DNA from: Anagrus nilaparvatae
Taxonomy: Eukaryota > Arthropoda > Insecta > Hymenoptera > Mymaridae
Assembly: GCA_022575985.1 (NCBI GenBank)
Contig: JAKSXM010000231.1
Coordinates: 28,434,501 to 28,498,500, forward strand
Length of the DNA stretch: 64,000 bases
Direction of reading: 5' to 3'
The translations under genes were made by a program, and so were the position numbers. This document shows positions 45,101 through 58,924 of the stretch, one piece after another (the stretch's first letter is position 1; every line of letters begins with the position of its first letter). Below the pieces are notes generated by a model. That model worked only from the letters and a program-made list of their open reading frames with translations. It was not told where the DNA came from and searched no databases.

Positions 45101-45608
45101 AGTTTACTAATAATAAGAGAATATTCTACGTAGAGGAAAACTAAAACAAATACGGCCCTTCAGGCCAGCGTAATTAAAAAACAAGATATAAATAAATTAA
45201 AAAAGTATTAAAATTATTGTATATTTAGAAAAGGTGGATCCACTTTAATGAAACCATTTGAATAGGTTAAAATTTTTATAAAACAAGTTTACTTATAATG
45301 AAAAAATATGTAAAATAGAGAAAAACCTTAACAAATACAGTCCAAAAGGCCTGAGAAATAAAAAAACAAGATATAATAATTTAAATAGGTATCAAAAATA
45401 TTGTATTTTTAGAATCTTTGGATCCACTTTTATGAATTCATTTGAATTGGTTAAAATTTTTATAAACCAATTTTACTAATAATGAGAGAATATTCTACGT
45501 AGAGGAAAACTAAAACAAATACGGCCCTTCAGGCCAGCGTAATTAAAAAACAAGATATAAATAAATTAAAAAAGTATTAAAATTATTGTATATTTAGAAA
45601 AGGTGGAT
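42168..45608. repeat. Long-range satellite duplication, copy 2 (offset 8118 bp)
   Basis: Partner of 34050-37498. Beyond 45608 the two copies fall back into register only after adding 369 bp (37527 corresponds to 46014), showing gain or loss of one dimer at the boundary. Confidence 0.85.
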
Positions 45609-47893
45609 CCACTTTAATGAAACCATTTGAATAGGTTAAAATTTTTATAAAACAAGTTTACTTATAATGAAAAAATATGTAAAATAGAGAAAAACCTTAA
45701 CAAATACAGTCCAAAAGGCCTGAGAAATAAAAAAACAAGATATAATAATTTAAATAGGTATCAAAAATATTGTATTTTTAGAATCTTTGGATCCACTTTT
45801 ATGAATTCATTTGAATTGGTTAAAATTTTTATAAACCAATTTTACTAATAATGAGAGAATATTCTACGTAGAGGAAAACTAAAACAAATACGGCCCTTCA
45901 GGCCAGCGTAATTAAAAAACAAGATATAAATAAATTAAAAAAGTATTAAAATTATTGTATATTTAGAAAAGGTGGATCCACTTTCATGAAACCATTTGAA
46001 TAGGTTAAAATTTTTATAAAACAAGTTTACTTATAATGAAAAAATATGTAAAATAGAGAAAAACCTTATCAAATACAGTCCAAAAGGCCTGAGAAATAAA
46101 AAAACAAGATATAAAAATATAAATAGGTATCAAAAATATTGTATTTTTAGAATCTTTGGATCTACTTGCTTGAAACCATTTGAATTGGTTAAAATTTTTA
46201 TAAACCAAGTTTACTAATAATAAGAGAATATTCTATGTAGAGGAAAACTAAAACAAATACGGCCCACCAGGCCAGCGTAATTAAAAAACAAGATATAAAT
46301 AAATTAAATAAGTATTAAAATTATTGTGTATTTAGAAAAGGTGGATCCACTTTCATGAAACCATTTGAATAGGTTAAAATTTTTATAAAACAAGTTTACT
46401 TATAATGATAAAATATGTAAAATAGAGAAAAACCTTAACAAATACAGACCAAAAGGCCTGAGAAATAAAAAAACAAAATATAAAAATTTAAATAGGTATC
46501 AAAAATATTGTATTTTTAGAATCCTTGGATCTACTTGCATGAAACCATTTGAATTGGTTAAAATTTTTATAAACCAAATTTACTAATAATAAGAGAATAT
46601 TCTACATAAAGGAAAACTAAAACAAATACGGCCCTTCAGGCCAGCGTAATTAAAAAACAAGATATAAATAAATTAAAAAAGTATTAAAATTATTGTATAT
46701 TTAGAAAAGGTGTATCCACTTTCATGAAACCATTTGAATAGTTTAAAATTTTTATAAAACAAGTTTACTTATAATGAAAAAATATGTAAAATAGAGAAAA
46801 ACCTTAACAAATACAGTCCAAAAGGCCTGAGAAATAAAAAAACAAGATATAAAAATTTAAATAGGTATCAAAAATATTGGATTTTTAGAATCTTTGGATC
46901 TACTTGCTTGAAACCATTTGAATTGGTTAAAATTTTTATAAACCAAGTTTACTAATAATAAGAGAATATTCTATGTAGAGGAAAACTAAAACAAATACGG
47001 TCCACCAGGCCAGCGTAATTAAAAAACAAGATATAAATAAATTAAATAAGTATTAAAATTATTGTATATTTAGAAAAGGTGGATCCACTTTCATTAAACT
47101 ATTTCAATTGGTTAAAATTCTTATAAACCAAGTTTACTTATAATAGAAAAATATATAAAATAGAGAAAAACTTAAACAAATACAGTCCAAAAGGCCTGAG
47201 AAATAAAAAAACATAATATAAAAAATTTAAATAGGTATCAAAATTATTGTATTTTTATAAACGTTGGATCCACTTGCATGAAACCATTTGAATAGGTTAA
47301 AATTTTTATAAAACAAGTTTACTTATAATGAAAAAATATGTAAAATAGAGAAAAACCTAAACAAATACAGTAAAAAAGGCCTGAGAAATAAAAAAACAAG
47401 ATATAAAAAATTTAATTAGGTATCAAAATTATTGTATTTTTATAAACGTTGGATCTACTTGCATAAAACCATTTGAATTGGTTAAAATTTTTATAAACCA
47501 ATTTTACTAATAATGAGAGAATATTCTACGTAGAGAAAAACTTAAACAAATACGGCCCTTCAGGCCAGCGTAATTAAAAAACAAGATATAAATAAATTAA
47601 ATAAGTATTAAAATTATTGTATATTTAGAAAAGGTGGATCCACTTTCATGAAACCATTTGAATAGGTTAAAATTTTTATAAAACAAGTTTACTTATAATG
47701 AAAAAATATGTAAAATAGAGAAAAACCTTAACAAATACAGTCCAAAAGGCCTGAGAAATAAAAAAACAAGATATAATAATTTAAATAGGTATCAAAAATA
47801 TTGTATTTTTAAAATCTTTGGATCCACTTTTATGAATTAATTTGAATTGGTTAAAATTTTTATAAACCAATTTTACTAATAATGAGAGAATAT
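45572..47893. repeat. Tandem higher-order unit, copy 1 (2400-bp period, 13 monomers)
   Basis: Matches 47972-50293 with an offset of 2400 bp. Shared markers include ATTGTGTATTTAG (46323 and 48723), CTACATAAAGG (46602 and 49002), ATTTCAATTGG (47101 and 49501) and AGTAAAAAAGG (47370 and 49770). An odd number of monomers means the copies keep the A/B alternation only because an odd step also occurs inside the unit. Confidence 0.88.
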
Positions 47894-47971
47894 TCTACGT
47901 AGAGGAAAACTAAAACAAATACGGCCCTTCAGGCCAGCGTAATTAAAAAACAAGATATAAATAAATTAAAT

Positions 47972-50293
47972 AAGTATTAAAATTATTGTATATTTAGAAA
48001 AGGTGGATCCACTTTAATGAAACCATTTGAATAGGTTAAAATTTTTATAAAACAAGTTTACTTATAATGAAAAAATATGTAAAATAGAGAAAAACCTTAA
48101 CAAATACAGTCCAAAAGGCCTGAGAAATAAAAAAACAAGATATAATAATTTAAATAGGTATCAAAAATATTGTATTTTTAGAATCTTTGGATCCACTTTT
48201 ATGAATTCATTTGAATTGGTTAAAATTTTTATAAACCAATTTTACTAATAATGAGAGAATATTCTACGTAGAGGAAAACTAAAACAAATACGGCCCTTCA
48301 GGCCAGCGTAATTAAAAAACAAGATATAAATAAATTAAAAAAGTATTAAAATTATTGTATATTTAGAAAAGGTGGATCCACTTTCATGAAACCATTTGAA
48401 TAGGTTAAAATTTTTATAAAACAAGTTTACTTATAATGAAAAAATATGTAAAATAGAGAAAAACCTTATCAAATACAGTCCAAAAGGCCTGAGAAATAAA
48501 AAAACAAGATATAAAAATATAAATAGGTATCAAAAACATTGTATTTTTAGAATCTTTGGATCTACTTGCTTGAAACCATTTGAATTGGTTAAAATTTTTA
48601 TAAACCAAGTTTACTAATAATAAGAGAATATTCTATGTAGAGGAAAACTAAAACAAATACGGCCCACCAGGCCAGCGTAATTAAAAAACAAGATATAAAT
48701 AAATTAAATAAGTATTAAAATTATTGTGTATTTAGAAAAGGTGGATCCACTTTCATGAAACCATTTGAATAGGTTAAAATTTTTATAAAACAAGTTTACT
48801 TATAATGATAAAATATGTAAAATAGAGAAAAACCTTAACAAATACAGACCAAAAGGCCTGAGAAATAAAAAAACAAAATATAAAAATTTAAATAGGTATC
48901 AAAAATATTGTATTTTTAGAATCCTTGGATCTACTTGCATGAAACCATTTGAATTGGTTAAAATTTTTATAAACCAAATTTACTAATAATAAGAGAATAT
49001 TCTACATAAAGGAAAACTAAAACAAATACGGCCCTTCAGGCCAGCGTAATTAAAAAACAAGATATAAATAAATTAAAAAAGTATTAAAATTATTGTATAT
49101 TTAGAAAAGGTGTATCCACTTTCATGAAACCATTTGAATAGTTTAAAATTTTTATAAAACAAGTTTACTTATAATGAAAAAATATGTAAAATAGAGAAAA
49201 ACCTTAACAAATACAGTCCAAAAGGCCTGAGAAATAAAAAAACAAGATATAAAAATTTAAATAGGTATCAAAAATATTGGATTTTTAGAATCTTTGGATC
49301 TACTTGCTTGAAACCATTTGAATTGGTTAAAATTTTTATAAACCAAGTTTACTAATAATAAGAGAATATTCTATGTAGAGGAAAACTAAAACAAATACGG
49401 TCCACCAGGCCAGCGTAATTAAAAAACAAGATATAAATAAATTAAATAAGTATTAAAATTATTGTATATTTAGAAAAGGTGGATCCACTTTCATTAAACT
49501 ATTTCAATTGGTTAAAATTCTTATAAACCAAGTTTACTTATAATAGAAAAATATATAAAATAGAGAAAAACTTAAACAAATACAGTCCAAAAGGCCTGAG
49601 AAATAAAAAAACATAATATAAAAAATTTAAATAGGTATCAAAATTATTGTATTTTTATAAACGTTGGATCCACTTGCATGAAACCATTTGAATAGGTTAA
49701 AATTTTTATAAAACAAGTTTACTTATAATGAAAAAATATGTAAAATAGAGAAAAACCTAAACAAATACAGTAAAAAAGGCCTGAGAAATAAAAAAACAAG
49801 ATATAAAAAATTTAATTAGGTATCAAAATTATTGTATTTTTATAAACGTTGGATCTACTTGCATAAAACCATTTGAATTGGTTAAAATTTTTATAAACCA
49901 ATTTTACTAATAATGAGAGAATATTCTACGTAGAGAAAAACTTAAACAAATACGGCCCTTCAGGCCAGCGTAATTAAAAAACAAGATATAAATAAATTAA
50001 ATAAGTATTAAAATTATTGTATATTTAGAAAAGGTGGATCCACTTTCATGAAACCATTTGAATAGGTTAAAATTTTTATAAAACAAGTTTACTTATAATG
50101 AAAAAATATGTAAAATAGAGAAAAACCTTAACAAATACAGTCCAAAAGGCCTGAGAAATAAAAAAACAAGATATAATAATTTAAATAGGTATCAAAAATA
50201 TTGTATTTTTAGAATCTTTGGATCCACTTTTATGAATTAATTTGAATTGGTTAAAATTTTTATAAACCAATTTTACTAATAATGAGAGAATAT
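47972..50293. repeat. Tandem higher-order unit, copy 2 (2400-bp period, 13 monomers)
   Basis: Partner of 45572-47893. It diverges at about 50294 (TATTTTACG here, TATTCTACG in the partner), where a different block carrying the GTATACTT variant begins. Confidence 0.88.
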
Positions 50294-50999
50294 TTTACGT
50301 AGAGAAAAACTTAAACAAATACGGCCCTTCTGGCCAGCGTAATTAAAAAACAAGATATAAATAAATTAAATAAGTATTAAAATTATTGTATATTTAGAAA
50401 AGGTGGATCCACTTTCATGAAACCATTTGAATAGGTTAAAATTTTTATAAAACAAGTATACTTATAATGAAAAAATATGTAAAATAGAGAAAAACCTTAA
50501 CAAATACAGTCCAAAAGGCCTGAGAAATAAAAAAACAAGATATAAAAATTTAAATAGGTATCAAAAATATTGTATTTTTAGAATCTTTGGATCTACTTGC
50601 ATGAAACCATTTGAATTGGTTAAAATTTTTATAAACCAAATTTACTAATAATAAGAGAATATTCTACGTAGAGGAAAACTAAAACAAATACGGCCCTTCA
50701 GGCCAGCGTAATTAAAAAACAAGATATAAATAAATTAAATAAGTATTAAAATTATTGTATATTTAGAACAGGTGGATCCACTTTCATGAAACCATTTGAA
50801 TAGGTTAAAATTTTTATAAAACAAGTTTACTTATAATGAAAAAATATGTAAAATAGAGAAAAACCTTAACAAATACAGTCCAAAAAGCCTGAGAAATAAA
50901 AAAACAAGATATAAAAATATAAATAGGTATCAAAAATATTGTATTTTTAGAATCTTTAGATCTACTTGCATGAAACCATTTGAATTGGTTAAAATTTTT

Positions 51000-52530
51000 A
51001 TAAACAAATTTTACTAATAATAAGAGAATATTCTACGTAGAGGAAAACTAAAACAAATACGGCCCTTCAGGCCAGCGTAATTAAAAAACAAGATATAAAT
51101 AAATTAAAAAAGTATTAAAATTATTTTATATTTAGAAAAGGTGGATCCACTTTCATGAAACCATTTGAATAGGTTAAAATTTTTATAAAACAAGTTTACT
51201 TTTAATGAAAAAATATGTAAAATAGAGAAAAACCTTAACAAATACAGTCCAAAAGGCCTGAGAAATAAAAAAACAAGATATAAAAATATAAATAGGTATC
51301 AAAAATATTGTATTTTTAGAATCTTTGGATCTACTTGCTTGAAACCATTTGAATTGGTTAAAATTTTTATAAACCAAGTTTACTAATAATAAGAGAATAT
51401 TCTATGTAGAGGAAAACTAAAACAAATACGGCCCACCAGGCCAGCGTAATTAAAAAACAAGATATAATAAAATTAAATAAGTATTAAAATTATTGTATAT
51501 TTAGAAAAGGTGGATCCACTTTCATGAAACCATTTGAATTGGTTAAAATTCTTATAAACCAAGTTTACTTATAATAGAAAAATATATAAAATAGAGAAAA
51601 ACTTAAACAAATACAGTCCAAAAGGCCTGAGAAATAAAAAAACATGATATAAAAAATTTAAATAGGTATCAAAATTATTGTATTTTTATAAACGTTGGAT
51701 CCACTTGCATGAAACCATTTGAATAGGTTGAAATTTTTATAAAACAAGTTTACTTATAATGAAAAAATATGTAAAATAGAGAAAAACCTTAACAAATACA
51801 GTCCAAAAGGCCTAAGAAATAAAAAAACAAGATATAAAAAATTTAATTAGGTATCAAAATTATTGTATTTTTATAAACGTTGGATCTACTTGCTCGAAAC
51901 CATTTGAATTGGTTAAAATTTTTATAAACCAAGTTTACTAATAATAAGAGAATATTCTATGTAGAGGAAAACTAAAACAAATACGGCCCACCAGGCCAGC
52001 GTAATTAAAAAACAAGATATAAATAAATTAAATAAGTATTAAAATTATTGTATATTTAGAAAAGGTGGATCCACTTTCATGAAACCATTTGAATTGGTTA
52101 AAATTCTTATAAACCAAGTTTACTTATAATAGAATAATATATAAAATAGAGAAAAACTTAAACAAATACAGTCCAAAAGGCCTGAGAAATAAAAAAACAT
52201 AATATAAAAAATCTAAATAGGTATCAAAATTATTGTATTTTTATAAACGTTGGATCCACTTGCATGAAACCATTTGAATAGGTTAAAATTTTTATAAAAC
52301 AAGTTTACTTATAATGAAAAAATATGTAAAATAGAGAAAAACCTTAACAAATACAGTCCAAAAGGCATGAGAAATAAAAAAACAAGATATAAAAATATAA
52401 ATAGGTATCAAAAATATTGTATTTTCAGAATCTTTGGATCTACTTGCTTGAAACCATTTGAATTGGTTAAAATTTTTATAAACCAAGTTTACTAATAATA
52501 AGAGAATATTCTATGTAGAGGAAAACTAAA
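51000..52530. repeat. Long-range satellite duplication, copy 1 (offset 5357 bp)
   Basis: Matches about 56357-57887 with an offset of 29 monomers. Shared markers include ACAAATTTTACTAA (51004), GATATAATAAAATT (51461), GAATAGGTTGAAATT (51721) and TTGCTCGAAACC (51890). Ends are approximate. Confidence 0.8.
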
Positions 52531-55500
52531 ACAAATACGGTCCACCAGGCCAGCGTAATTAAAAAACAAGATATAAATAAATTAAATAAGTATTAAAATT
52601 ATTGTATATTTAGAAAAGGTGGATCCACTTTCATTAAACCATTTGAATTAGTTAAAATTCTTATAAACCAAGTTTACTTATAATAGAAAAATATATAAAA
52701 TAGAGAAAAACTTAAACAAATACAGTCCAAAAGGCCTGAGAAATAAAAAAACAAGATATAAAAAATTTAAATAGGTATCAAAATTATTGTATTTTTATAA
52801 ACGTTGGATCCACTTGCATGAAACCATTTGAATAGGTTAAAATTTTTATAAAACAAGTTTACTTATAATGAAAAAATATGTAAAATAGAGAAAAACCTTA
52901 ACAAATACAGTCCAAAAGGCCTGAGAAATAAAAAAACAAGATATAAAAAATTTAATTAGGTATCAAAATTATTGTATTTTTATAAACGTTGGATCTACTT
53001 GCTTGAAACCATTTGAATTGGTTAAAATTTTTATAAACCAAGTTTACTAATAATAAGAGAATATTCTATGTAGAGGAAAACTAAAACAAATACGGCCCAC
53101 CAGGCCAGCATAATTAAAAAACAAGATATAAATAAATCAAATAAGTTATAAAATTATTGTACATTTAGAAAAGGTGGATCCACTTTGATTAAACCATTTG
53201 AATTTGTTAAAATTCTTATAAACCAAGTTTACTTATAATAGAAAAATATATAAAATAGAGAAAAACTTAAACAAATACAGTTCAAAAGGCCTGAGAAATA
53301 AAAAAACATAATATAAAAAATTTAAATAGGTATCAAAATTATTGTATTTTTATAAACGTTGGATCCACTTGCATGAAACCATTTGAATAGGTTAAAATTT
53401 TTATAAAACAAGTTTACTTATAATGAAAAAATATGTAAAATAGAGAAAAACCTAAACAAATACAGTCAAAAAGGCCTGAGAAATAAAAAAACAAGATATA
53501 AAAAATTTAATTAGGTATCAAAATTATTGTATTTTTATAAACGTTGGATCTACTTGCATAAAACCATTTGAATTGGTTAAAATTATTATAAACCAATTTT
53601 ACTAATAATGAGAGAATATTCTACGTTGAGAAAAACTTAAACAAATACGGCCCTTCAGGCCAACGTAATTAAAAAACAAGATATAAATAAATTAAATAAG
53701 TATTAAAATTATTGTATATTTAGAAAAGGTGGATCCACTTTCATGAAACCATTTGAATAGGTTAAAATTTTTATAAAACAAGTTTACTTATAATGAAAAA
53801 ATATGTAAAATAGAGAAAAACCTTAACAAATACAGTCCAAAAGGCCTGAGAAATAAAAAAACAAGATATAAAAATTTAAATAGGTATCAAAAATATTGGA
53901 TTTTTAGAATCTTTGGATCTACTTGCTTGAAACCATTTGAATTGTTTAAAATTTTTATAAACCAAGTTTACTAATAATAAGAGAATATTCTATGTAGAGG
54001 AAAACTAAAACAAATACGGTCCACCAGGCCAGCGTAATTAAAAAACAAGATATAAATAAATTAAATAAGTATTAAAATTGTTGTATATTTAGAAAAGGTG
54101 GATCCACTTTCATGAAACCATTTGAATAGGTTAAAATTTTTATAAAACAAGTTTACTTATAATGAAAAAATATGTAAAATAGAGAAAAACCTTAACAAAT
54201 ACAGTCCAAAAGGCCTGAGAAATAAAAAAACAAGATATAAAAATTTAAATAGGTAACAAAAATATTGGATTTTTAGAATCTTTGGATCTACTTGCTTGAA
54301 ACCATTTGAATTGTTTAAAATTTTTATAAACCAAGTTTACTAATAATAAGAGAATATTCTATGTAGAGGAAAACTAAAACAAATACGGTCCACCAGGCCA
54401 GCGTAATTAAAAAACAAGATATAAATAAATTAAATAAGTATTAAAATTATTGTATATTTAGAAAAGGTGGATCCACTTTCATTAAACCATTTCAATTGGT
54501 TAAAATTCTTATAAACCAAGTTTACTTATAATAGAAAAATATATAAAATAGAGAAAAACTTAAACAAATACAGTCCAAAAGGCCTGAGAAATAAAAAAAC
54601 ATAATATAAAAAATTTAAATAGGTATCAAAATTATTGTATTTTTATAAACGTTGGATCCACTTGCATGAAACCATTTGAATAGGTTAAAATTTTTATAAA
54701 ACAAGTTTACTTATAATGAAAAAATATGTAAAATAGAGAAAAACCTAAACAAATACAGTAAAAAAGGCCTGAGAAATAAAAAAACAAGATATAAAAAATT
54801 TAATTAGGTATCAAAATTATTGTATTTTTATAAACGTTGGATCTACTTGCATAAAACCATTTGAATTGGTTAAAATTTTTATAAACCAATTTTACTAATA
54901 ATGAGAGAATATTCTACGTAGAGAAAAACTTAAACAAATACGGCCCTTCAGGCCAGCGTAATTAAAAAACAAGATATAAATAAATTAAATAAGTATTGAA
55001 ATTATTGTATATTTAGAAAAGGTGGATCCACTTTCATGAAACCATTTGAATAGGTTAAAATTTTTATAAAACAAGTTTACTTATAATGAAAAAATATGTA
55101 AAATAGAGAAAAACCTTAACAAATACAGTCCAAAAAGCCTGAGAAATAAAAAAACAAGATATAAAAATTTAAATAGGTATCAAAAATATTGTATTTTTAG
55201 AATCTTTGGATCTACTTGCATAAAACCATTTGAATTGGTTAAAATTTTTATAAACCAAGTTTACTAATAATAAGAGAATATTCTACGTAGAGGAAAACTA
55301 AAACAAATACGGCCCTTCAGGCCAGCGTAATTAAAAAACAAGATATAAATAAATTAAAAAAGTATTAAAATTATTGTATATTTAAAAAAGGTGGATCCAC
55401 TTTCATGAAAACATTTGAATAGGTTAAAATTTTTATAAAACAAGTTTACTTATAATGAAAAAATATGTAAAATAGAGAAAAACCTTAACAAATACGGTCC

Positions 55501-56356
55501 AAAAGGCCTGAGAAATAAATAAACAAGATATAAAAATATAAATAGGTATCAAAAATATTGTATTTTTAGAATCTTTGGATCTACTTGCTTGAAACCATTT
55601 GAATTGGTTAAAATTTTTATAAACCAAGTTTACTAATAATAAGAGAATATTCTATGTAGAGGAAAACTAATACAAATACGGCCCACCAGGCCAGCGTAAT
55701 TAAAAAACAAGATATAAATAAATTAAATAAGTATTAAAATTATTGTATATTTAGAAAAGGTGGATCCACTTTCATGAAACCATTTGAATAGGTTAAAATT
55801 TTTATAAAACAAGTTTACTTATAATGAAAAAATATGTAAAATAGAGAAAAACCTTAACAAATACAGTCCAAAAGGCCTGAGAAATAAAAAAACAAGATAT
55901 AATAATTTAAATAGGTATCAAAAATATTGTATTTTTAAAATCTTTGGATCCACTTTTATGAATTAATTTGAATTGGTTAAAATTTTTATAAACCAATTTT
56001 ACTAATAATGAGAGAATATTCTACGTAGAGGAAAACTAAAACAAATACGGCCCTTCAGGCCAGCGTAATTAAAAAACAAGATATAAATAAATTAAATAAG
56101 TATTAAAATTATTGTATATTTAGAAAAGGTGGATCCACTTTCATGAAACCATTTGAATAGGTTAAAATTTTTATAAAACAAGTTTACTTATAATGAAAAA
56201 ATATGTAAAATAGAGAAAAACCTTAACAAATACAGTCCAAAAGGCCTGAGAAATAAAAAAACAAGATATAAAAATTTAAATAGGTATCAAAAATATTGTA
56301 TTTTTAGAATCTTTGGATCTACTTGCATGAAACCATTTGAATTAGTTAAAATTTTT

Positions 56357-57887
56357 GTAAACAAATTTTACTAATAATAAGAGAATATTCTACGTAGAGG
56401 AAAACTAAAACAAATACGGCCCTTCAGGCCAGCGTAATTAAAAAACAAGATATAAATAAATTAAATAAGTATTAAAATTATTGTATATTTAGAAAAGGTG
56501 GATCCACTTTCATGAAACCATTTGAATAGGTTAAAATTTTTATAAAACAAGTTTACTTATAATGAAAAAATATGTAAAATAGAGAAAAACCTTAACAAAT
56601 ACAGTCCAAAAGGCCTGAGAAATAAAAAAACAAGATATAAAAATATAAATAGGTATCAAAAATATTGTATTTTTAGAATCTTTGGATCTACTTGCTTGAA
56701 ACCATTTGAATTGGTTAAAATTTTTATAAACCAAGTTTACTAATAATAAGAGAATATTCTATGTAGAGGAAAACTAAAACAAATACGGCCCACCAGGCCA
56801 GCGTAATTAAAAAACAAGATATAATAAAATTAAATAAGTATTAAAATTATTGTATATTTAGAAAAGGTGGATCCACTTTCATGAAACCATTTGAATTGGT
56901 TAAAATTCTTATAAACCAAGTTTACTTATAATAGAAAAATATATAAAATAGAGAAAAACTTAAACAAATACAGTCCAAAAGGCCTGAGAAATAAAAAAAC
57001 ATGATATAAAAAATTTAAATAGGTATCAAAATTATTGTATTTTTATAAACGTTGGATCCACTTGCATGAAACCATTTGAATAGGTTGAAATTTTTATAAA
57101 ACAAGTTTACTTATAATGAAAAAATATGTGAAATAGAGAAAAACCTAAACAAATACAGTCCAAAAGGCCTGAGAAATAAAAAAACAAGATATAAAAAATT
57201 TAATTAGGTATCAAAATTATTGTATTTTTATAAACGTTGGATCTACTTGCTCGAAACCATTTGAATTGGTTAAAATTTTTATAAACCAAGTTTACTAATA
57301 ATAAGAGAATATTCTATGTAGAGGAAAACTAAAACAAATACGGCCCACCAGGCCAGCGTAATTAAAAAACAAGATATAAATAAATTAAATAAGTATTAAA
57401 ATTATTGTATATTTAGAAAAGGTGGATCCACTTTCATGAAACCATTTGAATTGGTTAAAATTCTTATAAACCAAGTTTACTTATAATAGAAAAATATATA
57501 AAATAGAGAAAAACTTAAACAAATACAGTCCAAAAGGCCTGAGAAATAAAAAAACATAATATAAAAAATCTAAATAGGTATCAAAATTATTGTATTTTTA
57601 TAAACGTTGGATCCACTTGCATGAAACCATTTGAATAGGTTAAAATTTTTATAAAACAAGTTTACTTATAATGAAAAAATATGTAAAATAGAGAAAAACC
57701 TTAACAAATACAGTCCAAAAGGCCTGAGAAATAAAAAAACAAGATATAAAAATATAAATAGGTATCAAAAATATTGTATTTTTAGAATCTTTGGATCTAC
57801 TTGCTTGAAACCATTTGAATTGGTTAAAATTTTTATTAACCAAGTTTACTAATAATAAGAGAATATTCTATGTAGAGGAAAACTAAA
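56357..57887. repeat. Long-range satellite duplication, copy 2 (offset 5357 bp)
   Basis: Partner of 51000-52530. Its right part overlaps the first unit of the 554-bp trimer tandem near the array edge. Confidence 0.8.
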
Positions 57888-58849
57888 ACAAATACGGCCA
57901 ACCAGGCCAGCGTAATTAAAAAACAAGATATAAATAAATTAAATAAGTATTAAAATTATTGTATATTTAGAAAAGGTGGATCCACTTTCATGAAACCATT
58001 TGAATTGGTTAAAATTCTTATAAACCAAGTTTACTTATAATAGAAAAATATATAAAATAGAGAAAAACTTAAACAAATACAGTCCAAAAGGCCTGAGAAA
58101 TAAAAAAACATAATATAAAAAATCTAAATAGGTATCAAAATTATTGTATTTTTATAAACGTTGGATCCACTTGCATGAAACCATTTGAATAGGTTAAAAT
58201 TTTTATAAAACAAGTTTACTTATAATGAAAAAATATGTAAAATAGAGAAAAACCTTAACAAATACAGTCCAAAAGGCCTGAGAAATAAAAAAACAAGATA
58301 TAAAAATATAAATAGGTATCAAAAATATTGTATTTTTAGAATCTTTGGATCTACTTGCTTGAAACCATTTGAATTGGTTAAAATTTTTATTAACCAAGTT
58401 TACTAATAATAAGAGAATATTCTATGTAGAGGAAAACTAAAACAAATACGGCCAACCAGGCCAGCGTAATTAAAAAACAAGATATAAATAAATTAAATAA
58501 GTATTAAAATTATTGTATATTTAGAAAAGGTGGATCCACTTTCATGAAACCATTTGAATTGGTTAAAATTCTTATAAACCAAGTTTACTTATAATAGAAA
58601 AATATATAAAATAGAGAAAAACTTAAACAAATACAGTCCAAAAGGCCTGAGAAATAAAAAAACATAATATAAAAAATTTAAATAGGTATCAAAATTATTG
58701 TATTTTTATAAACGTTGGATCCACTTGCATGAAACCATTTGAATAGGTTAAAATTTTTATAAAACAAGTTTACTTATAATGAAAAAATATGTAAAATAGA
58801 GAAAAACCTAAACAAATACAGTCAAAAAGGCCTGAGAAATAAAAAAAAA
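57420..58849. repeat. Edge-proximal tandem trimers, 554-bp period
   Basis: Units 57420-57973 and 57974-58527 are near-identical three-monomer repeats sharing AATCTAAATAGG, TTATTAACCAAG and CGGCCAACCAGG. A third partial unit (58528-58849) reverts to AATTTAAATAGG and runs to the end of the array. This is the shortest-period and most local duplication seen, and it lies directly at the array edge. Confidence 0.85.
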
Positions 58850-58924
58850 CGAGTGATTGGCACTATGGTTCCTCATTTACAATAGCAAAATATTTATAAT
58901 GGTCTATTTTATCTAATAAAAATT
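58850..58924. other. Array edge and unique flank
   Basis: Satellite homology ends after AATAAAAAAA and unique sequence starts at ACGAGTGATTGG. There is no target-site duplication, inverted terminal repeat or transition zone of diverged monomers. No gene was seen. Confidence 0.75.

Larger units (their letters stand above)
1..58849. repeat. A+T-rich tandem satellite array, 184/185-bp monomers in 369-bp dimers
   Basis: About 318 head-to-tail copies fill this stretch, all in one orientation. Monomers start at GGATCC (A type) or GGATCT (B type); consecutive starts at 3, 187, 372, 556, 741, 926, 1111 and 1296 give lengths of 184 or 185 bp. A monomers carry AAAGGCCTGAG near the middle; B monomers carry GGCC-N5-GGCC and usually the palindrome TCTACGTAGA. 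Copies differ by a few substitutions and rare 1-bp indels. The left end is cut by the window; the right end is a sharp break inside a D-type monomer after CCTGAGAAATAAAAA. No gene, LTR or LINE was seen inside. Long homogeneous A+T-rich arrays of this kind are typical of centromeric or pericentromeric heterochromatin; that location is inferred, not shown. Confidence 0.98.

Noticed and set aside
1..58849. CRISPR array or other direct-repeat/spacer system
   Set aside because: Units are 184/185 bp with no unique spacers between them, and the surrounding elements are eukaryotic.
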